A stretch of 64,000 nt of DNA from Streptomyces sp. TLI_105. GTDB taxonomy: Bacteria; Actinomycetota; Actinomycetes; Streptomycetales; Streptomycetaceae. Shown here piece after piece: positions 42,098 to 51,556 of this stretch. Location: positions 1,860,001-1,924,000 of the forward strand of contig NZ_FNSM01000001.1 in NCBI RefSeq assembly GCF_900105415.1, given 5' to 3'. Made by a program: the position numbers and the translations under genes. Under the pieces are notes generated by a model, which was not told the origin of the DNA, searched no databases, and saw nothing but the letters and a program-made list of their open reading frames with translations. Numbering within the stretch: the first letter of the stretch is position 1; each line of letters opens with the position of its first letter.

Positions 42098-42646
42098 TCA
42101 GTCGTGCGACAGCCGGAAGGACATCTGGCCGAAGCCGACCACGTCCCCCGGCCGCACGACCACGGCGCCGGTGACCCGCCGTCCGTTGACGGTGGTGCCG
42201 TTGGTCGAGCCGAGGTCGCGCAGCACCCACATCCCGCCCTGCAGCGAGAGTTCGGCGTGCAGCCGGGAGGCCGTCTCGTGACTGAGCCGCAGCCCGTTGA
42301 CCGGGTCGCGCCCGATCCGCAGCGGGTACGGGCCGGGGCGCGGCAGCAGCAGCTTCGGGAGCCGCTCCGCGCTCCAGGCCCGCCCGATCCGCGCCGTGAA
42401 CGCGGACATCCGCTCCACCGCGCCGACCACCCGCCGGGTCCAGGTGCCCTCGGTCCGCAGGTCGGCGGTGAGCAGGGCGAGTTCGTCCGGCCGGCGGGCC
42501 TGGAGCGCGCGCTCCATCCGGAAGAGGAAGGTGTCGTGCGAGAGGCGGCCCTGGGCGGCACCCTCACGGAGCAGCACCAGCGCGCGGTCCCGCTCGGCGT
42601 CGGTCAGCCGAGGGGAGTTCGCCGGAAGCTCGAAAGGGGTCGTCAC
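42098..42646 (-). CDS. DUF1707 + FHA domain protein
   Basis: 182 residues. The N-terminal DUF1707 domain reads LTDAERDRALVLLREGAAQG and RMERALQARRPDELALLTAD. The C-terminal FHA domain has IGRDP, LSHETASRLHAEL and LRDLGSTNGTTVNGRRV, the phosphothreonine-binding set (R, S/H, N). It likely reads Ser/Thr kinase signals; no kinase is adjacent. The GTG start has only a weak ribosome site and a CAAT-containing -10-like box close by, which may mean a near-leaderless message. Confidence 0.88.
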   Translation of the reverse strand: MTTPFELPANSPRLTDAERDRALVLLREGAAQGRLSHDTFLFRMERALQARRPDELALLTADLRTEGTWTRRVVGAVERMSAFTARIGRAWSAERLPKLLLPRPGPYPLRIGRDPVNGLRLSHETASRLHAELSLQGGMWVLRDLGSTNGTTVNGRRVTGAVVVRPGDVVGFGQMSFRLSHD

Positions 42647-42777
42647 ATCCGAGATTGTCGGTCCGTCGCCCCCGACGTGTCCAGAAGGGCCGCTGACCTG
42701 GAAACTCCGTACCGGCGGGAGCGGGATCGCTGTTACGGTCTGCGGTCCTCGCACCAGAGACCCCAGGGGGCCCCGAC

Positions 42778-43878
42778 GTGACCACGTCTTCTTCGTCCAC
42801 GCACGACCAGCACCACGAGCACGACCCGCACCACGAGCACGCCGAACATCACGAGCACGACCCGCACGACGCCGGGCACGACACCGCCGCCGCCTCGCCC
42901 TCCCCCTCCCTCGTCCCCGGCCTGTACGTCCGCCGGCTCGCCGGACCGGAGGAGCTCGACCTCTTCCTCCGCCTCACGTACTCGCTCGACCACGAGCTCG
43001 CCGACGACCTGGCCGCCGGCCGTCGCCTGCCCTCGTGGATGTGGGTGGCGCTCGACGGCGACCGGCTCCTCGGCCGGGTCGCCTGGTGGACGAACACCGC
43101 CGGCGCCGAACCGCAGATGCTGGACTTCTTCGACCTCGCCCCGGAGCTGTCCACCGAGGAGCGCGCCGAGGTGGGCCTGCGGCTCCTGGGGACGGCGACG
43201 GCCGTGATGTTCCCGGCGGGCGCGCCGCGCCCCGAGTACATACGGTTCCTTCCGGCCGACTGGCGCGAGGTCCCCGAGACCCGGTCCCTCCTGGAGTCCC
43301 TGTTCTCCGTCCTGGAGCGCACGGGCGCCCGCCCGCTGGTCGAGCGGCTGCGCCTGGAGTGGCGCCCCGGCACCCCCGTACCGGAGCCGACGGGCCGTCT
43401 GGAGTTCCGTCCCGTCAAGGACCGCGAGGACCTCCTCGCGCTGATGACGCCGGTGATGGAGGGCACGCTCGACGCGCACGGCCGGGCCGATCTGACCTCC
43501 GGCCTGTCGGCGCGGGAGGCGGCGGAACTGCACCACGACGAGGAGCTCGCGCTCTACGCCTCGCCGCGCGAGTGGTGGCGCATCGCCGAACTGCCGGGGA
43601 GCGGCGAGCCGGTCGGCTTCGTCGTGCCCGCGCGGAACAACTACCACCACATCATCGCGTACGTCGGTGTGCTGCCCGCCCACCGCGGGCACGGGTACAT
43701 CGACGACATCCTGGCGGAGGGGACCCGGATCCTGGCCGCCGCCGACGTGCCCCGGATCCGTGCGGCGACGGACCTGGGGAACGTGCCGATGGCGGCGTCC
43801 TTCGCCCGCGCGGGCTACGTGGCGTTCGAGCGCGCGATCAACTACGTGTGGGACGCGCCGGGCGAGTCGGGGTCCTGA
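42778..43878 (+). CDS. GNAT acetyltransferase with His-rich N-terminus
   Basis: 366 residues. Residues 9-34 are dominated by His, Asp and Glu (HDQHHEHDPHHEHAEHHEHD), a likely metal-binding or low-complexity tail. Two GNAT-like halves follow; the second has VGVLPAHRGHGYIDDIL as the acetyl-CoA loop and NVPMAASFARAGYVAFERA. It is divergent from the FHA gene and 54 bp upstream of treZ on the same strand. Substrate unknown. Confidence 0.85.
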   Translation: MTTSSSSTHDQHHEHDPHHEHAEHHEHDPHDAGHDTAAASPSPSLVPGLYVRRLAGPEELDLFLRLTYSLDHELADDLAAGRRLPSWMWVALDGDRLLGRVAWWTNTAGAEPQMLDFFDLAPELSTEERAEVGLRLLGTATAVMFPAGAPRPEYIRFLPADWREVPETRSLLESLFSVLERTGARPLVERLRLEWRPGTPVPEPTGRLEFRPVKDREDLLALMTPVMEGTLDAHGRADLTSGLSAREAAELHHDEELALYASPREWWRIAELPGSGEPVGFVVPARNNYHHIIAYVGVLPAHRGHGYIDDILAEGTRILAAADVPRIRAATDLGNVPMAASFARAGYVAFERAINYVWDAPGESGS

Positions 43879-43932
43879 CTGCCAGGATGGTCGCGGTGGT
43901 GGAGTGACTGGACCGTCGACGAGGGGATTCCC

Positions 43933-45684
43933 GTGCTCTTCGAGGTGTGGGCGCCGAGCGCCCGTGACCGGGTGACGCTGGAGCTGAACGGCTCCGCCCA
44001 TCCCCTGGACCGGGACGCCGAACGGGACGGCTGGTGGTCGGGCGTGGTGCCCGCCGAGGACGGCGACCGGTACGGCTTCTCGCTCGACGGCGGGCCCGTG
44101 CTGCCCGACCCGCGCTCGCGGAGGCTGCCCGACGGGCCCGACGGGCTGAGCGCGGTCGTCGACCACTCGGCGTACGCCTGGCGCCGGCCGTCCCCGCGGC
44201 TGCGGCTGCGCGGCGCCGTCCTGTACGAGCTGCACGTCGGCACCTTCACCCCGGAGGGCACGCTCGACGCGGCGGCCGCGCGGCTCGGGGAGCTCGCGGG
44301 CCTCGGCATCACCCATGTGGAGCTGATGCCGCTGTGCCCGTTCCCCGGGGTGTGGGGCTGGGGGTACGACGGGGTGGCCCCGTGGGCGGTCCACGAGCCG
44401 TACGGCGGTCCTGAGGCACTGAAGCGGTTCACGGACGCGGCGCACGGCCTCGGCATGGGCGTGGTCCTCGACGTGGTGCACAACCACCTGGGCCCGTCGG
44501 GGAACCACCTCCCGTCCTTCGGGCCGTACTTCACGGACACCCACCACACGCCGTGGGGCGCCGCGGTGAACCTGGACGCGCCGGGCTCGGACGAGGTACG
44601 GGCGTACTTCCTGGGGAGCGCGCTCGCCTGGCTGCGGGACTACCGGATCGACGGGCTGCGGCTCGACGCGGTGCACGCCCTCGCCGACACGCGGGCGCTG
44701 ACCTTCCTGGAGGAACTGTCGGCGGCCGTGGACGAGTTGGCGAAGGAGCAGGGCCGCCAGCACTTCCTGATCGCCGAGTCCGACCTCGCCGACCCGCGCA
44801 CGACCACCCCGCGCACGCTGGGCGGTCTCGGCATCCACGCCCAGTGGAACGACGACTTCCACCACGCCCTGCACACCGCCCTGACCGGCGAGTCCCAGGG
44901 CTACTACGCCGATTTCGCGCGCGCCCCGATGGCGGCGCTCGCCAAGACGCTCACCCGCGTCTTCTTCCACGACGGCACGTACTCCGCCTTCCGCGGCCGC
45001 CACCACGGGCGCCCGGTGGACCGGGAGCGCACCCCCGCCCACCGCTTCCTGGGGTACGCGCAGACGCACGACCAGATCGGCAACCGGGCCCTCGGCGACC
45101 GCCTCTCCGCCTCGCTATCCCCCGGGCTGCTCGCCTGCGCGGCGACGCTCGTCCTCACCGGCCCCTCGGTGCCGATGCTGTTCATGGGCGAGGAGTGGGG
45201 GGCGAGCACGCCCTGGATGTACTTCACCGACCACACCGATCCGGAGCTCGCGGAGGCCGTGCGGCAGGGCCGGAAGCGGGAGTTCGCCGCGCACGGCTGG
45301 TCCGAGGACGAGGTCCCCGACCCCCAGGAGCCGGCCACCCGAGACCGCTCGGTCCTCGACCGCGGCGAACGCGAGCGGGACCCGCACAAGCGGCTCCTCG
45401 CCTGGCACCGTCAGCTCATCGCGCTGCGCCGCACCCTGCCCGACCTGACGGACCCGGACCTGGCGGGTGTGAAGGTGGCCTTCGACGAGGAGGCCCGCTG
45501 GCTGGTCTTCCGGCGCGGGGACCTGCGGGTGGCCGTGAACCTGGGCAAGGAGCCGACGGTGATCCCCCTCGGCTCCAACGGCCGCGACCGGGTGCTGGCC
45601 TCCTGGGACCCGGTCGAGCCGCCGGCGGCGGACGGACTCCTCACCCTTCCCGGCGAGTCGGCGATCGTCCTCACGGACGGCTGA
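43933..45684 (+). CDS. treZ: malto-oligosyltrehalose trehalohydrolase
   Basis: 583 residues: N-terminal E-set/CBM48 domain (LFEVWAPSARDRVTLELNG), then a GH13 barrel with DVVHNHLGPSG, DGLRLDAVHAL (nucleophile), LIAESDL (acid/base) and QTHDQIGNR (transition-state Asp). It cleaves trehalose from the product of TreY. The GTG start follows GAGGGGATTCCC. Trehalose made this way is a streptomycete stress and spore protectant. Confidence 0.96.
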   Translation: MLFEVWAPSARDRVTLELNGSAHPLDRDAERDGWWSGVVPAEDGDRYGFSLDGGPVLPDPRSRRLPDGPDGLSAVVDHSAYAWRRPSPRLRLRGAVLYELHVGTFTPEGTLDAAAARLGELAGLGITHVELMPLCPFPGVWGWGYDGVAPWAVHEPYGGPEALKRFTDAAHGLGMGVVLDVVHNHLGPSGNHLPSFGPYFTDTHHTPWGAAVNLDAPGSDEVRAYFLGSALAWLRDYRIDGLRLDAVHALADTRALTFLEELSAAVDELAKEQGRQHFLIAESDLADPRTTTPRTLGGLGIHAQWNDDFHHALHTALTGESQGYYADFARAPMAALAKTLTRVFFHDGTYSAFRGRHHGRPVDRERTPAHRFLGYAQTHDQIGNRALGDRLSASLSPGLLACAATLVLTGPSVPMLFMGEEWGASTPWMYFTDHTDPELAEAVRQGRKREFAAHGWSEDEVPDPQEPATRDRSVLDRGERERDPHKRLLAWHRQLIALRRTLPDLTDPDLAGVKVAFDEEARWLVFRRGDLRVAVNLGKEPTVIPLGSNGRDRVLASWDPVEPPAADGLLTLPGESAIVLTDG

Positions 45685-45794
45685 CCCTCCCCCGGCGGCC
45701 TGTCCTCGCTGCGGCTTCCGCCCGCGCTGCTCGCCGCCTCCGCCGCCTGGTTCCTGCGCCCACGCCCGACCGCAGCGCCCGGCTGCTGCGCACG

Positions 45795-46085
45795 ATGCTC
45801 GCGCCCGGTCACGAGCCCCGGGCGGAGCTGGTGGAGTGGATGACGCTCGTCGCCCGGCACGCGCGCTCCGGCAGGGCGTCCTGGCTCGTGGAGCGGCGCG
45901 CCCGGAAGGCACCGGCAGAGGCCGTGACCGGGGAGCACGACGTGTTCCTGCCGCCCGCGCGGCTGCGGGCGGCTGTCCGCGCCCGTCGGGGCGGCGCGGA
46001 GCTCGGGGTCGTACCGGACGCGGGGCCCCTGGTGGTGGAGGAGTTCCCGGGGCGGATCGCCGCGCTGGTGTCCGCCGGCCGGTAG
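45795..46085 (+). CDS. possible 96-aa hypothetical protein after treZ
   Basis: The 404-bp interval after treZ contains an open frame starting at an ATG (MLAPGHEPRAELVEWMTLVA) and ending three bases before the convergent M24 peptidase stop. It is Arg/Ala-rich with no recognised motif. The same frame is open further upstream without a good start, so it could be a remnant of a longer gene. Codon composition fits coding but is weak proof at this GC content. Nothing else is seen between 45685 and 45795. Confidence 0.35.
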   Translation: MLAPGHEPRAELVEWMTLVARHARSGRASWLVERRARKAPAEAVTGEHDVFLPPARLRAAVRARRGGAELGVVPDAGPLVVEEFPGRIAALVSAGR

Positions 46086-46088
46086 GGG

Positions 46089-47231
46089 CTACTCGACGAT
46101 GGCCATCTCGTGCGGGGTGTTGTTGAAGCGGCGCCCCGCGCCGTCCTCGGTGGCCGTGACGATGTCCTCGATGCGGACGCCGAAGCGGCCGGGGAGGTAG
46201 ACGCCCGGTTCGATGGAGAAGCACATGCCGGGGACGATGGGGAGCTCCTCGCCCTCGATCATGTACGGCGGCTCGTGGGTGGTGACGCCGATGCCGTGGC
46301 CGGTGCGGTGGATGAAGTACTCGCCGTAGCCGGCGTCCGTGATGACCTTGCGGGCCGCCCGGTCGACCTCCTGGCAGGCGACCCCGGGGCGTACCGCCTC
46401 GAAGCCGGCCTGCTGGGCCTCGCGGACGAGGTCGTGGACGCGGCGCTCCTCGTCGGTGGGCTCGCCGACGTGGACGGTGCGGGTGGTGTCGGAGCCGTAG
46501 CCGTGCTTGAGGCCGCCGAAGTCGAGGACGACCATGTCGCCGCGCTCGATGACCCGGTCGCCGGCCTCGTGGTGCGGGTTGGCGCCGTTGGGGCCGGAGC
46601 CGACGACGGTGAAGTCGACCTGCGAGTGGCCGAACTCCCTGAGGAGCCGGGCGAGGTCGGCGGCGACGTCGGTCTCCTTGCGGCCGGCGAACCGGACCTT
46701 GAGGATCTCGCCGTACGCCTGGTCGGCGGCGGCCCCGGCGGCCGCGATCCGGGCCAGCTCGTGGGCGTCCTTGACGCCGCGGAGCATCGGCAGGGCCTCG
46801 GTGAGGGAGACGTACGAGGTGCCGGGCAGGGCCTGCTGGAGGCCGAGGAGGTGCATGGCCCAGGCGTTGTCGCTGACGCCGAAGCGGCCGTCGACGTCGA
46901 GGAGCGGGGCGGTGACGGCGTACGGGTCCTTGCCGTCGGTCCAGTCGCGCAGGGTGAGCGCGGCGGCCCCGGCGGCCTTCTCGGCGTCGGGCGCCTCCAG
47001 GGTCGGGACGACGAGCACCGGTTCCTGGCCGACGGCGAGGACGAGGACGGTGAGCCGCTCGGTGATCGCGGTGGGCTGGTAGCCGGTGAGGTACACCAGG
47101 TCGGGTCCGGGGGCGACGAGCACGCCCGCGAGTCCGGCGTCGGCGGCGGACTCGACGGCGCGGGCCATCCGGGCCCGGTAGTCGTCCGCGGTGAAGGGCA
47201 CGACCTGTTCGGGGGCGTCCGTGCTCGGCAT
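46089..47231 (-). CDS. M24 family aminopeptidase P / Xaa-Pro peptidase
   Basis: 380 residues: a creatinase-like N-terminal domain (LAGVLVAPGPDLVYLTGYQP) and a pita-bread domain with all five metal ligands (VVLDFGG, GSDTTRT, HRTGHGIG, SIEPGVYL, RIEDIV). It should remove N-terminal residues adjoining proline. GAGGAG before the ATG is a strong ribosome site. Confidence 0.93.
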   Translation of the reverse strand: MPSTDAPEQVVPFTADDYRARMARAVESAADAGLAGVLVAPGPDLVYLTGYQPTAITERLTVLVLAVGQEPVLVVPTLEAPDAEKAAGAAALTLRDWTDGKDPYAVTAPLLDVDGRFGVSDNAWAMHLLGLQQALPGTSYVSLTEALPMLRGVKDAHELARIAAAGAAADQAYGEILKVRFAGRKETDVAADLARLLREFGHSQVDFTVVGSGPNGANPHHEAGDRVIERGDMVVLDFGGLKHGYGSDTTRTVHVGEPTDEERRVHDLVREAQQAGFEAVRPGVACQEVDRAARKVITDAGYGEYFIHRTGHGIGVTTHEPPYMIEGEELPIVPGMCFSIEPGVYLPGRFGVRIEDIVTATEDGAGRRFNNTPHEMAIVE

Positions 47232-47328
47232 GGTGGCTCCTCCTCGACGTCATCGTCCGGTGCGACGTACAGCATCCTGCCGGGCGGGGGCGCGGGCCGC
47301 GACCGGATACCGGACGGGCGCGACCGGC

Positions 47329-48288
47329 TCAGCGGCGGTCGGGGCCCTGGGCGATGAGCCGTTCCAGGAGCTCGTGGAAGTCGTCGCCGACGACGATCCG
47401 CAGCTCGCCCCGCTCCTCGTCGTGCTCGCTGAGCTGGGTGAGCGTGCCGCCCCGCCACCAGAAGACGTACGGGCTGATGGCACCCGGCACGTCCTCGTAC
47501 CCGGAGGCGGCGAAGGAGGCCATCGCGCCGAGGGCCGGGATGATCGAGGTGTCCCGGATGGGGTGGAAGGCGAGCTGGTGCCGGAAGGGCAGGGCGACGA
47601 GGGCGCCGTGCTCGCCGAGCGGGAGGCCGGTGACCCGCTGGACGACGCCGTCGAGGTCGAGGACGCGGCTCGCGGTGTAGAAGGAGTCGCCGAGGATGAT
47701 CTCGAAGCACATGCCGTCGGCGTCGCGGACGGTCTCGTGCTCCTCGACGGGCAGTCCGCGCAGGTTGCGCAGGGCCCGGTCGCGCAGCTGGGCGTGGTCC
47801 CCGAGCCGTTCGAGCGCCTCGTCGGTGAGCATCATGACGCTCTCGGGCAGGTCGAGGGCGAGGACCTCGTAGAGGCCGGGGGCGACGGTCCTGGCGTAGC
47901 CGAAGGCACCGGCGTCGATGCCGTCCCCGCTGACGATCCGGGGGTAGAGCTGGGCGCGGATCTGCTCGGGCGGCAGGGTGTCGAGCGCGGAGGGGCCGTC
48001 CATGGCCCGGACGACGAGGCCGATGTGACGGTGGATCATGTCGGGCCAGACGCGGGGGCCGCGCCGGTCCTGGTGGCAGACGGCGGCGAGGTTGCCCAGG
48101 CCGAAGCGGCGGCCCTTGTCGTCGATGACGTGGTCGGCGTAGACGATGACCTCCAGGCCGAGCTCGGCGAAGGTCTGGCGGACCCGGCCGCGGAAGAGCG
48201 CGGCCTCGCGCTGGGAGAAGTACGCGAACCCGGGATCCCTCGGTGCGTCGTCGCCGTCCCGCCTGGGTCCTCGTCGCAGCCACCCCAC
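47329..48288 (-). CDS. conserved hypothetical protein
   Basis: 319 residues, soluble, no signal peptide. Recurrent features are SQREAALFRGRVRQTFAELG, RIVSGDGIDAGAFGYARTV and LALDLPESVMMLTDEALERL. It looks like a well-conserved actinobacterial family but I cannot name it. The GTG start (GWLRRGPRRDGDDAP) has no clear ribosome site. It is on the same strand as the peptidase, 97 bp upstream of it. Confidence 0.78.
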   Translation of the reverse strand: MGWLRRGPRRDGDDAPRDPGFAYFSQREAALFRGRVRQTFAELGLEVIVYADHVIDDKGRRFGLGNLAAVCHQDRRGPRVWPDMIHRHIGLVVRAMDGPSALDTLPPEQIRAQLYPRIVSGDGIDAGAFGYARTVAPGLYEVLALDLPESVMMLTDEALERLGDHAQLRDRALRNLRGLPVEEHETVRDADGMCFEIILGDSFYTASRVLDLDGVVQRVTGLPLGEHGALVALPFRHQLAFHPIRDTSIIPALGAMASFAASGYEDVPGAISPYVFWWRGGTLTQLSEHDEERGELRIVVGDDFHELLERLIAQGPDRR

Positions 48289-48337
48289 GCCCGTCCGCCT
48301 TCCGTCGCCGTTGCGCCCAGGGTAGCGACTGCGGGTG

Positions 48338-49219
48338 TCAGCTCTTCAGCCGTCCCGTGAACTCGGCCACGGGCCCGGACGGTTCGCCGGGGGCGCCCGT
48401 CGGCAGGAGGAGTTCGACGCGGTGGACGAGCCGGGGCGCGACCAGGGGGACGGCGGCCGCGCCGGGGACGCCCTCCGTCGCGGACGACGGCAGCAGGGCG
48501 AGGCCGTGCCCGGCGGCGGCCAGGGCGGCGAGGGTGCGGGTGTCGGTGCCCTCGTAGCGCAGGGCGGTGCGGAAGCCGCGCCCGGCGGGGCCGCCGTGGA
48601 CGGCCCGCAGCCGGTCGAGGGGGATGCCGGCGGCGGGGGCGTCCAGCCAGCGGGCGTCGACGAGGTCGTCGAGGCGGAGGCCGGGACGTCCGGCGAGGGG
48701 GTGCCGGCCGGGCAGGACGACGGCGAGCGGTTCCTCGGCGACGCCGGTCGCGGCGAGCGGGGCGACGTCGGGCAGCCGCAGCGGGTCGCTGGGGGCGGCG
48801 ATGCCGTCGACCAGTCCGGCGTCGGCCCCGCCGGTGGCGACGGCGACGGGCACCTGCTCGCGGGACAGGCCGCGCAGGGTGACCCCGGTGGCGGGCAGGG
48901 CGGCGAGGACGCGGGCGGTGAGGGCGAGCGGGGAGGCGGCGACGTCCAGGGTGGCGCGGGGCGCGGCGGTGAACCGGTCGAGGTCGGCGCGGGCCGCGTC
49001 GAGGCGGAGCAGCAGCGCCCCGGCGTGTTCGAGGAGCCGTTCCCCGGCCGGGGTGGGGGCGACGGGCCGCCGGGTGAGCAGGGGCAGTCCGAGGTCGGCC
49101 TCCAGGGAGGCGATGTGCTGGGAGACGGCGGACTGGGTGTAGCCGAGGTCGCGCGCCGCCTCGGAGAAGGAGGCGAGGCGGGCGACGGTGACGTACGTGC
49201 GGAGGAGGTGGGGGTCCAT
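48338..49219 (-). CDS. LysR family transcriptional regulator
   Basis: 293 residues: winged-helix DNA-binding domain (MDPHLLRTYVTVARLASFSE, LGYTQSAVSQHIASLEADLG) and a LysR substrate-binding domain (about 90-290). It begins 13 bases after the stop of the TPR gene on the same strand, so both are probably one transcript. Target unknown; no divergent gene next to it suggests a classic LysR pair. Confidence 0.92.
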   Translation of the reverse strand: MDPHLLRTYVTVARLASFSEAARDLGYTQSAVSQHIASLEADLGLPLLTRRPVAPTPAGERLLEHAGALLLRLDAARADLDRFTAAPRATLDVAASPLALTARVLAALPATGVTLRGLSREQVPVAVATGGADAGLVDGIAAPSDPLRLPDVAPLAATGVAEEPLAVVLPGRHPLAGRPGLRLDDLVDARWLDAPAAGIPLDRLRAVHGGPAGRGFRTALRYEGTDTRTLAALAAAGHGLALLPSSATEGVPGAAAVPLVAPRLVHRVELLLPTGAPGEPSGPVAEFTGRLKS

Positions 49220-49232
49220 GGGGCCGGTGCGC

Positions 49233-49757
49233 TCAGGAGCCGTAGGGGGTCTTCAGCAGGTCCTTGGCGTAGTACGCGAGGGAGCGGTTGTAGCGGGGCA
49301 GCAGGGGCGCGAGGGCGCCGAGGGCGAGGGAGGCGGCCTCGCGGTCGCGGCCGGTGTCGGCGAGGGCGAGGGCGAGGAAGGCGTCGACGGCGCCGGACAG
49401 GGCCTGCTCGTCGGCGTCGAGCCGGTCGGCGGGGAGGGCGCGCTCGGCGGTGAGGAGTTCGACGCTGCGGTCGGGGCGGCCGAGGTTGCGCAGGCTGCTG
49501 GCGAGCTGGATGACGGCGCGGCGGCGGCGCAGTCCGGTGAGGCCGAGGTCGAGGGCGCGCTGGTAGTGGACGACGGCTTCCTCGGGCATGCCGGTGGAGT
49601 CGTGGGCGGCGCCCTGCTCGAAGACGGCGGCCGGGTCGTCGGCGGGCCGTTCGGCGGCGAGTTCGGCGACGCGGGCGCGGAAGTCGGCGGGCTCGTGCTC
49701 GTCGAGACGCTCCCAGAGGGCGGCGACGCGGGTCTCCCAGTCGTGATCGTTCGTCAT
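49233..49757 (-). CDS. tetratricopeptide repeat protein
   Basis: 174 residues, all helical, with TPR-like units such as AVFEQGAAHDSTGMPEEAVV and HYQRALDLGLTGLRRRRAVI; the pattern resembles the TPR_5 family of short actinobacterial proteins. Likely a protein-binding scaffold. It precedes the LysR gene and is divergent from the amidotransferase gene. Confidence 0.85.
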   Translation of the reverse strand: MTNDHDWETRVAALWERLDEHEPADFRARVAELAAERPADDPAAVFEQGAAHDSTGMPEEAVVHYQRALDLGLTGLRRRRAVIQLASSLRNLGRPDRSVELLTAERALPADRLDADEQALSGAVDAFLALALADTGRDREAASLALGALAPLLPRYNRSLAYYAKDLLKTPYGS

Positions 49758-49843
49758 GCGGTCACCCTAGCGGGAGGGTCATAAGCGTTCGTGATGACGA
49801 GTGCAGGAATCATCGTTGGACGTGAACGGGGGCGCGGCCGAGC

Positions 49844-50605
49844 ATGATGCCCATGACGACGAACACCTTCCCCTCGCACACCCCCCGGATCGCCCTGGTC
49901 GGCGACCGCTCCCCGCACGTCCGCTCGCACGTCCGGATCCCGGTCCTCCTGGACGCCCTCGCCGAGCGGGACGGGCTCGCGCTCGACGCGTACTGGATCC
50001 AGACCGTTGACGCGGAGACCCCGGGCGCCGTGAAGGGCTTCGACGCGGTGTGGGTGCTGCCGGGGAGCCCGTACGCGAGCGAGGCGGGGGCCCTCGCGGC
50101 GATCCGTACGGCCCGCGAGGACGGCATCCCCTTCCTCGGCACCTGCGCCGGTTTCCAGCACGCCCTGATCGAGTACGCCCGGGACGTCTGCGGCCTGGAG
50201 CGGGCGGCGCACGCCGAGAACGACCCGGCGGCGGACACCGACGACCTTCTCATCGCCCCGCTCGCCTGCTCGCTCGTGGGCCACGAGGGCGTCGTACGGG
50301 TCACCCCCGGCTCGCTCGCCGAGAAGGCGCTCGGCGCGGAGCGGACGACGGAGCGGTACCACTGCAACTACGGCGCGGACAGCCGCCACCTGGACACCCT
50401 GCGGGCGCACGGCCTCCGCTTCACCGGCGCGGACGAGGAGGGCGGGATCCGCATCGCCGAACTCCCCTCGCACCCTTTCTTCCTTGCGACCCTCTTCCAG
50501 CCGGAACTGGCGGGCGACGGCACCCGCCCGCACCCGCTGATCAGGGCGCTGGCGGTGGCGGCGACGGAGCACGCGGCGGCTCTTCGGGAGTCGCAGCCCG
50601 CGTAG
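49844..50605 (+). CDS. class I glutamine amidotransferase (CTP synthase C-terminal-like)
   Basis: 253 residues with the nucleophile elbow LGTCAGFQHALIEYA (Cys near 101) and HPFFLATLFQPEL containing the His-Glu region. It lacks the synthetase domain of CTP synthase, so it is a free-standing glutaminase-like domain of unknown partner. Three ATG codons (49844, 49847, 49853) are possible starts; no ribosome site decides among them. Confidence 0.88.
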   Translation: MMPMTTNTFPSHTPRIALVGDRSPHVRSHVRIPVLLDALAERDGLALDAYWIQTVDAETPGAVKGFDAVWVLPGSPYASEAGALAAIRTAREDGIPFLGTCAGFQHALIEYARDVCGLERAAHAENDPAADTDDLLIAPLACSLVGHEGVVRVTPGSLAEKALGAERTTERYHCNYGADSRHLDTLRAHGLRFTGADEEGGIRIAELPSHPFFLATLFQPELAGDGTRPHPLIRALAVAATEHAAALRESQPA

Positions 50606-50687
50606 CGGCCGGGGCTGCGGCCCGCTGCGGGCCGGCTCGGCTCCGCCGCGACGGTGCGCCTCCGCCGGCCGCACGGGGGACGGTCGG

Positions 50688-51314
50688 TCAGGCCATCGGT
50701 ACGACGAGGTGGGCGCGGGCCCTTCCACGGGCCACCAGCCGGGCGTTGGCCTCGTCGGAGTCGCGGACCCAGCGCTCGGCGTGCGCCCGGTCCTTGCCGA
50801 AGCGGACGTGCCGCTCGACGAGCCGGGACACGCGGCGCCCGTCGTCCAGGTCGAGGTACCAGGCCTCGTCGAGGAGGGGCAGGACGTCGGCCCAGGCGCC
50901 CTCGTCGTGCAGCAGGTAGTTCCCCTCGGTGACGACGAGCGGGACCTCGGGCGCGACGGGGATCGACCCGGCGACGGGTTCCTCCAGGGAGCGGTCGAAC
51001 GCGGGCGCGTAGACGGTGGTGCCGGGGACGGGGGTACGGAGCCGGGTGAGGAGCGCGGTGTACCCGGCGGCGTCGAAGGTGTCCGGCGCGCCCTTCCTGC
51101 CGGCCCGTCCGAGCCGCTCCAGCTCGGCCTGGGCCAGATGGAACCCGTCCATGGGCACGAGCACGGCGAGCCCGTCGAGCCCGTCGACGAGCCGGCCGGC
51201 GAGCGTGGACTTCCCGGCGCCGGGCGCCCCGGCGAGCCCGAGGATCCGCCGCTGCCCGGGCACGACGAGCGCCCGCGCGCGTGCTACGAGCCGATCGACC
51301 TCCTGCGCGTCCAT
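50688..51314 (-). CDS. uridine kinase/PanK-like P-loop kinase
   Basis: 208 residues. Walker A GAPGAGKSTLAGRL, a DGFHLAQAELERLGRAGRKG substrate loop and VTEGNYLL match the phosphoribulokinase/uridine kinase superfamily members of unknown specificity found near sugar or nucleoside genes. The ATG giving MDAQEVDRLV is chosen; another ATG lies nine bases upstream. It is convergent with the amidotransferase gene. Confidence 0.87.
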   Translation of the reverse strand: MDAQEVDRLVARARALVVPGQRRILGLAGAPGAGKSTLAGRLVDGLDGLAVLVPMDGFHLAQAELERLGRAGRKGAPDTFDAAGYTALLTRLRTPVPGTTVYAPAFDRSLEEPVAGSIPVAPEVPLVVTEGNYLLHDEGAWADVLPLLDEAWYLDLDDGRRVSRLVERHVRFGKDRAHAERWVRDSDEANARLVARGRARAHLVVPMA

Positions 51315-51556
51315 GCGCCGCATTCTCGCACCGTGCGCGCCACCGGGACGGTCCCTTCCCGGAGCGGGCGCAGCAGGCGCGGGCATGACCCGCAGGTGCG
51401 GGCGCGGGTCCGCAGCCGCGGACGTCGGCTCGGGGACCCTCGGGGTGACCCTCCCCGGACCCTCGTCCCGACCCTCCATCCCGCAAGGGTCATCCCCCGC
51501 CACGACGCGGGTCGACGCGGGTGGGTTCCTACCCTTCCGCGTATTACGTTGAGGAA

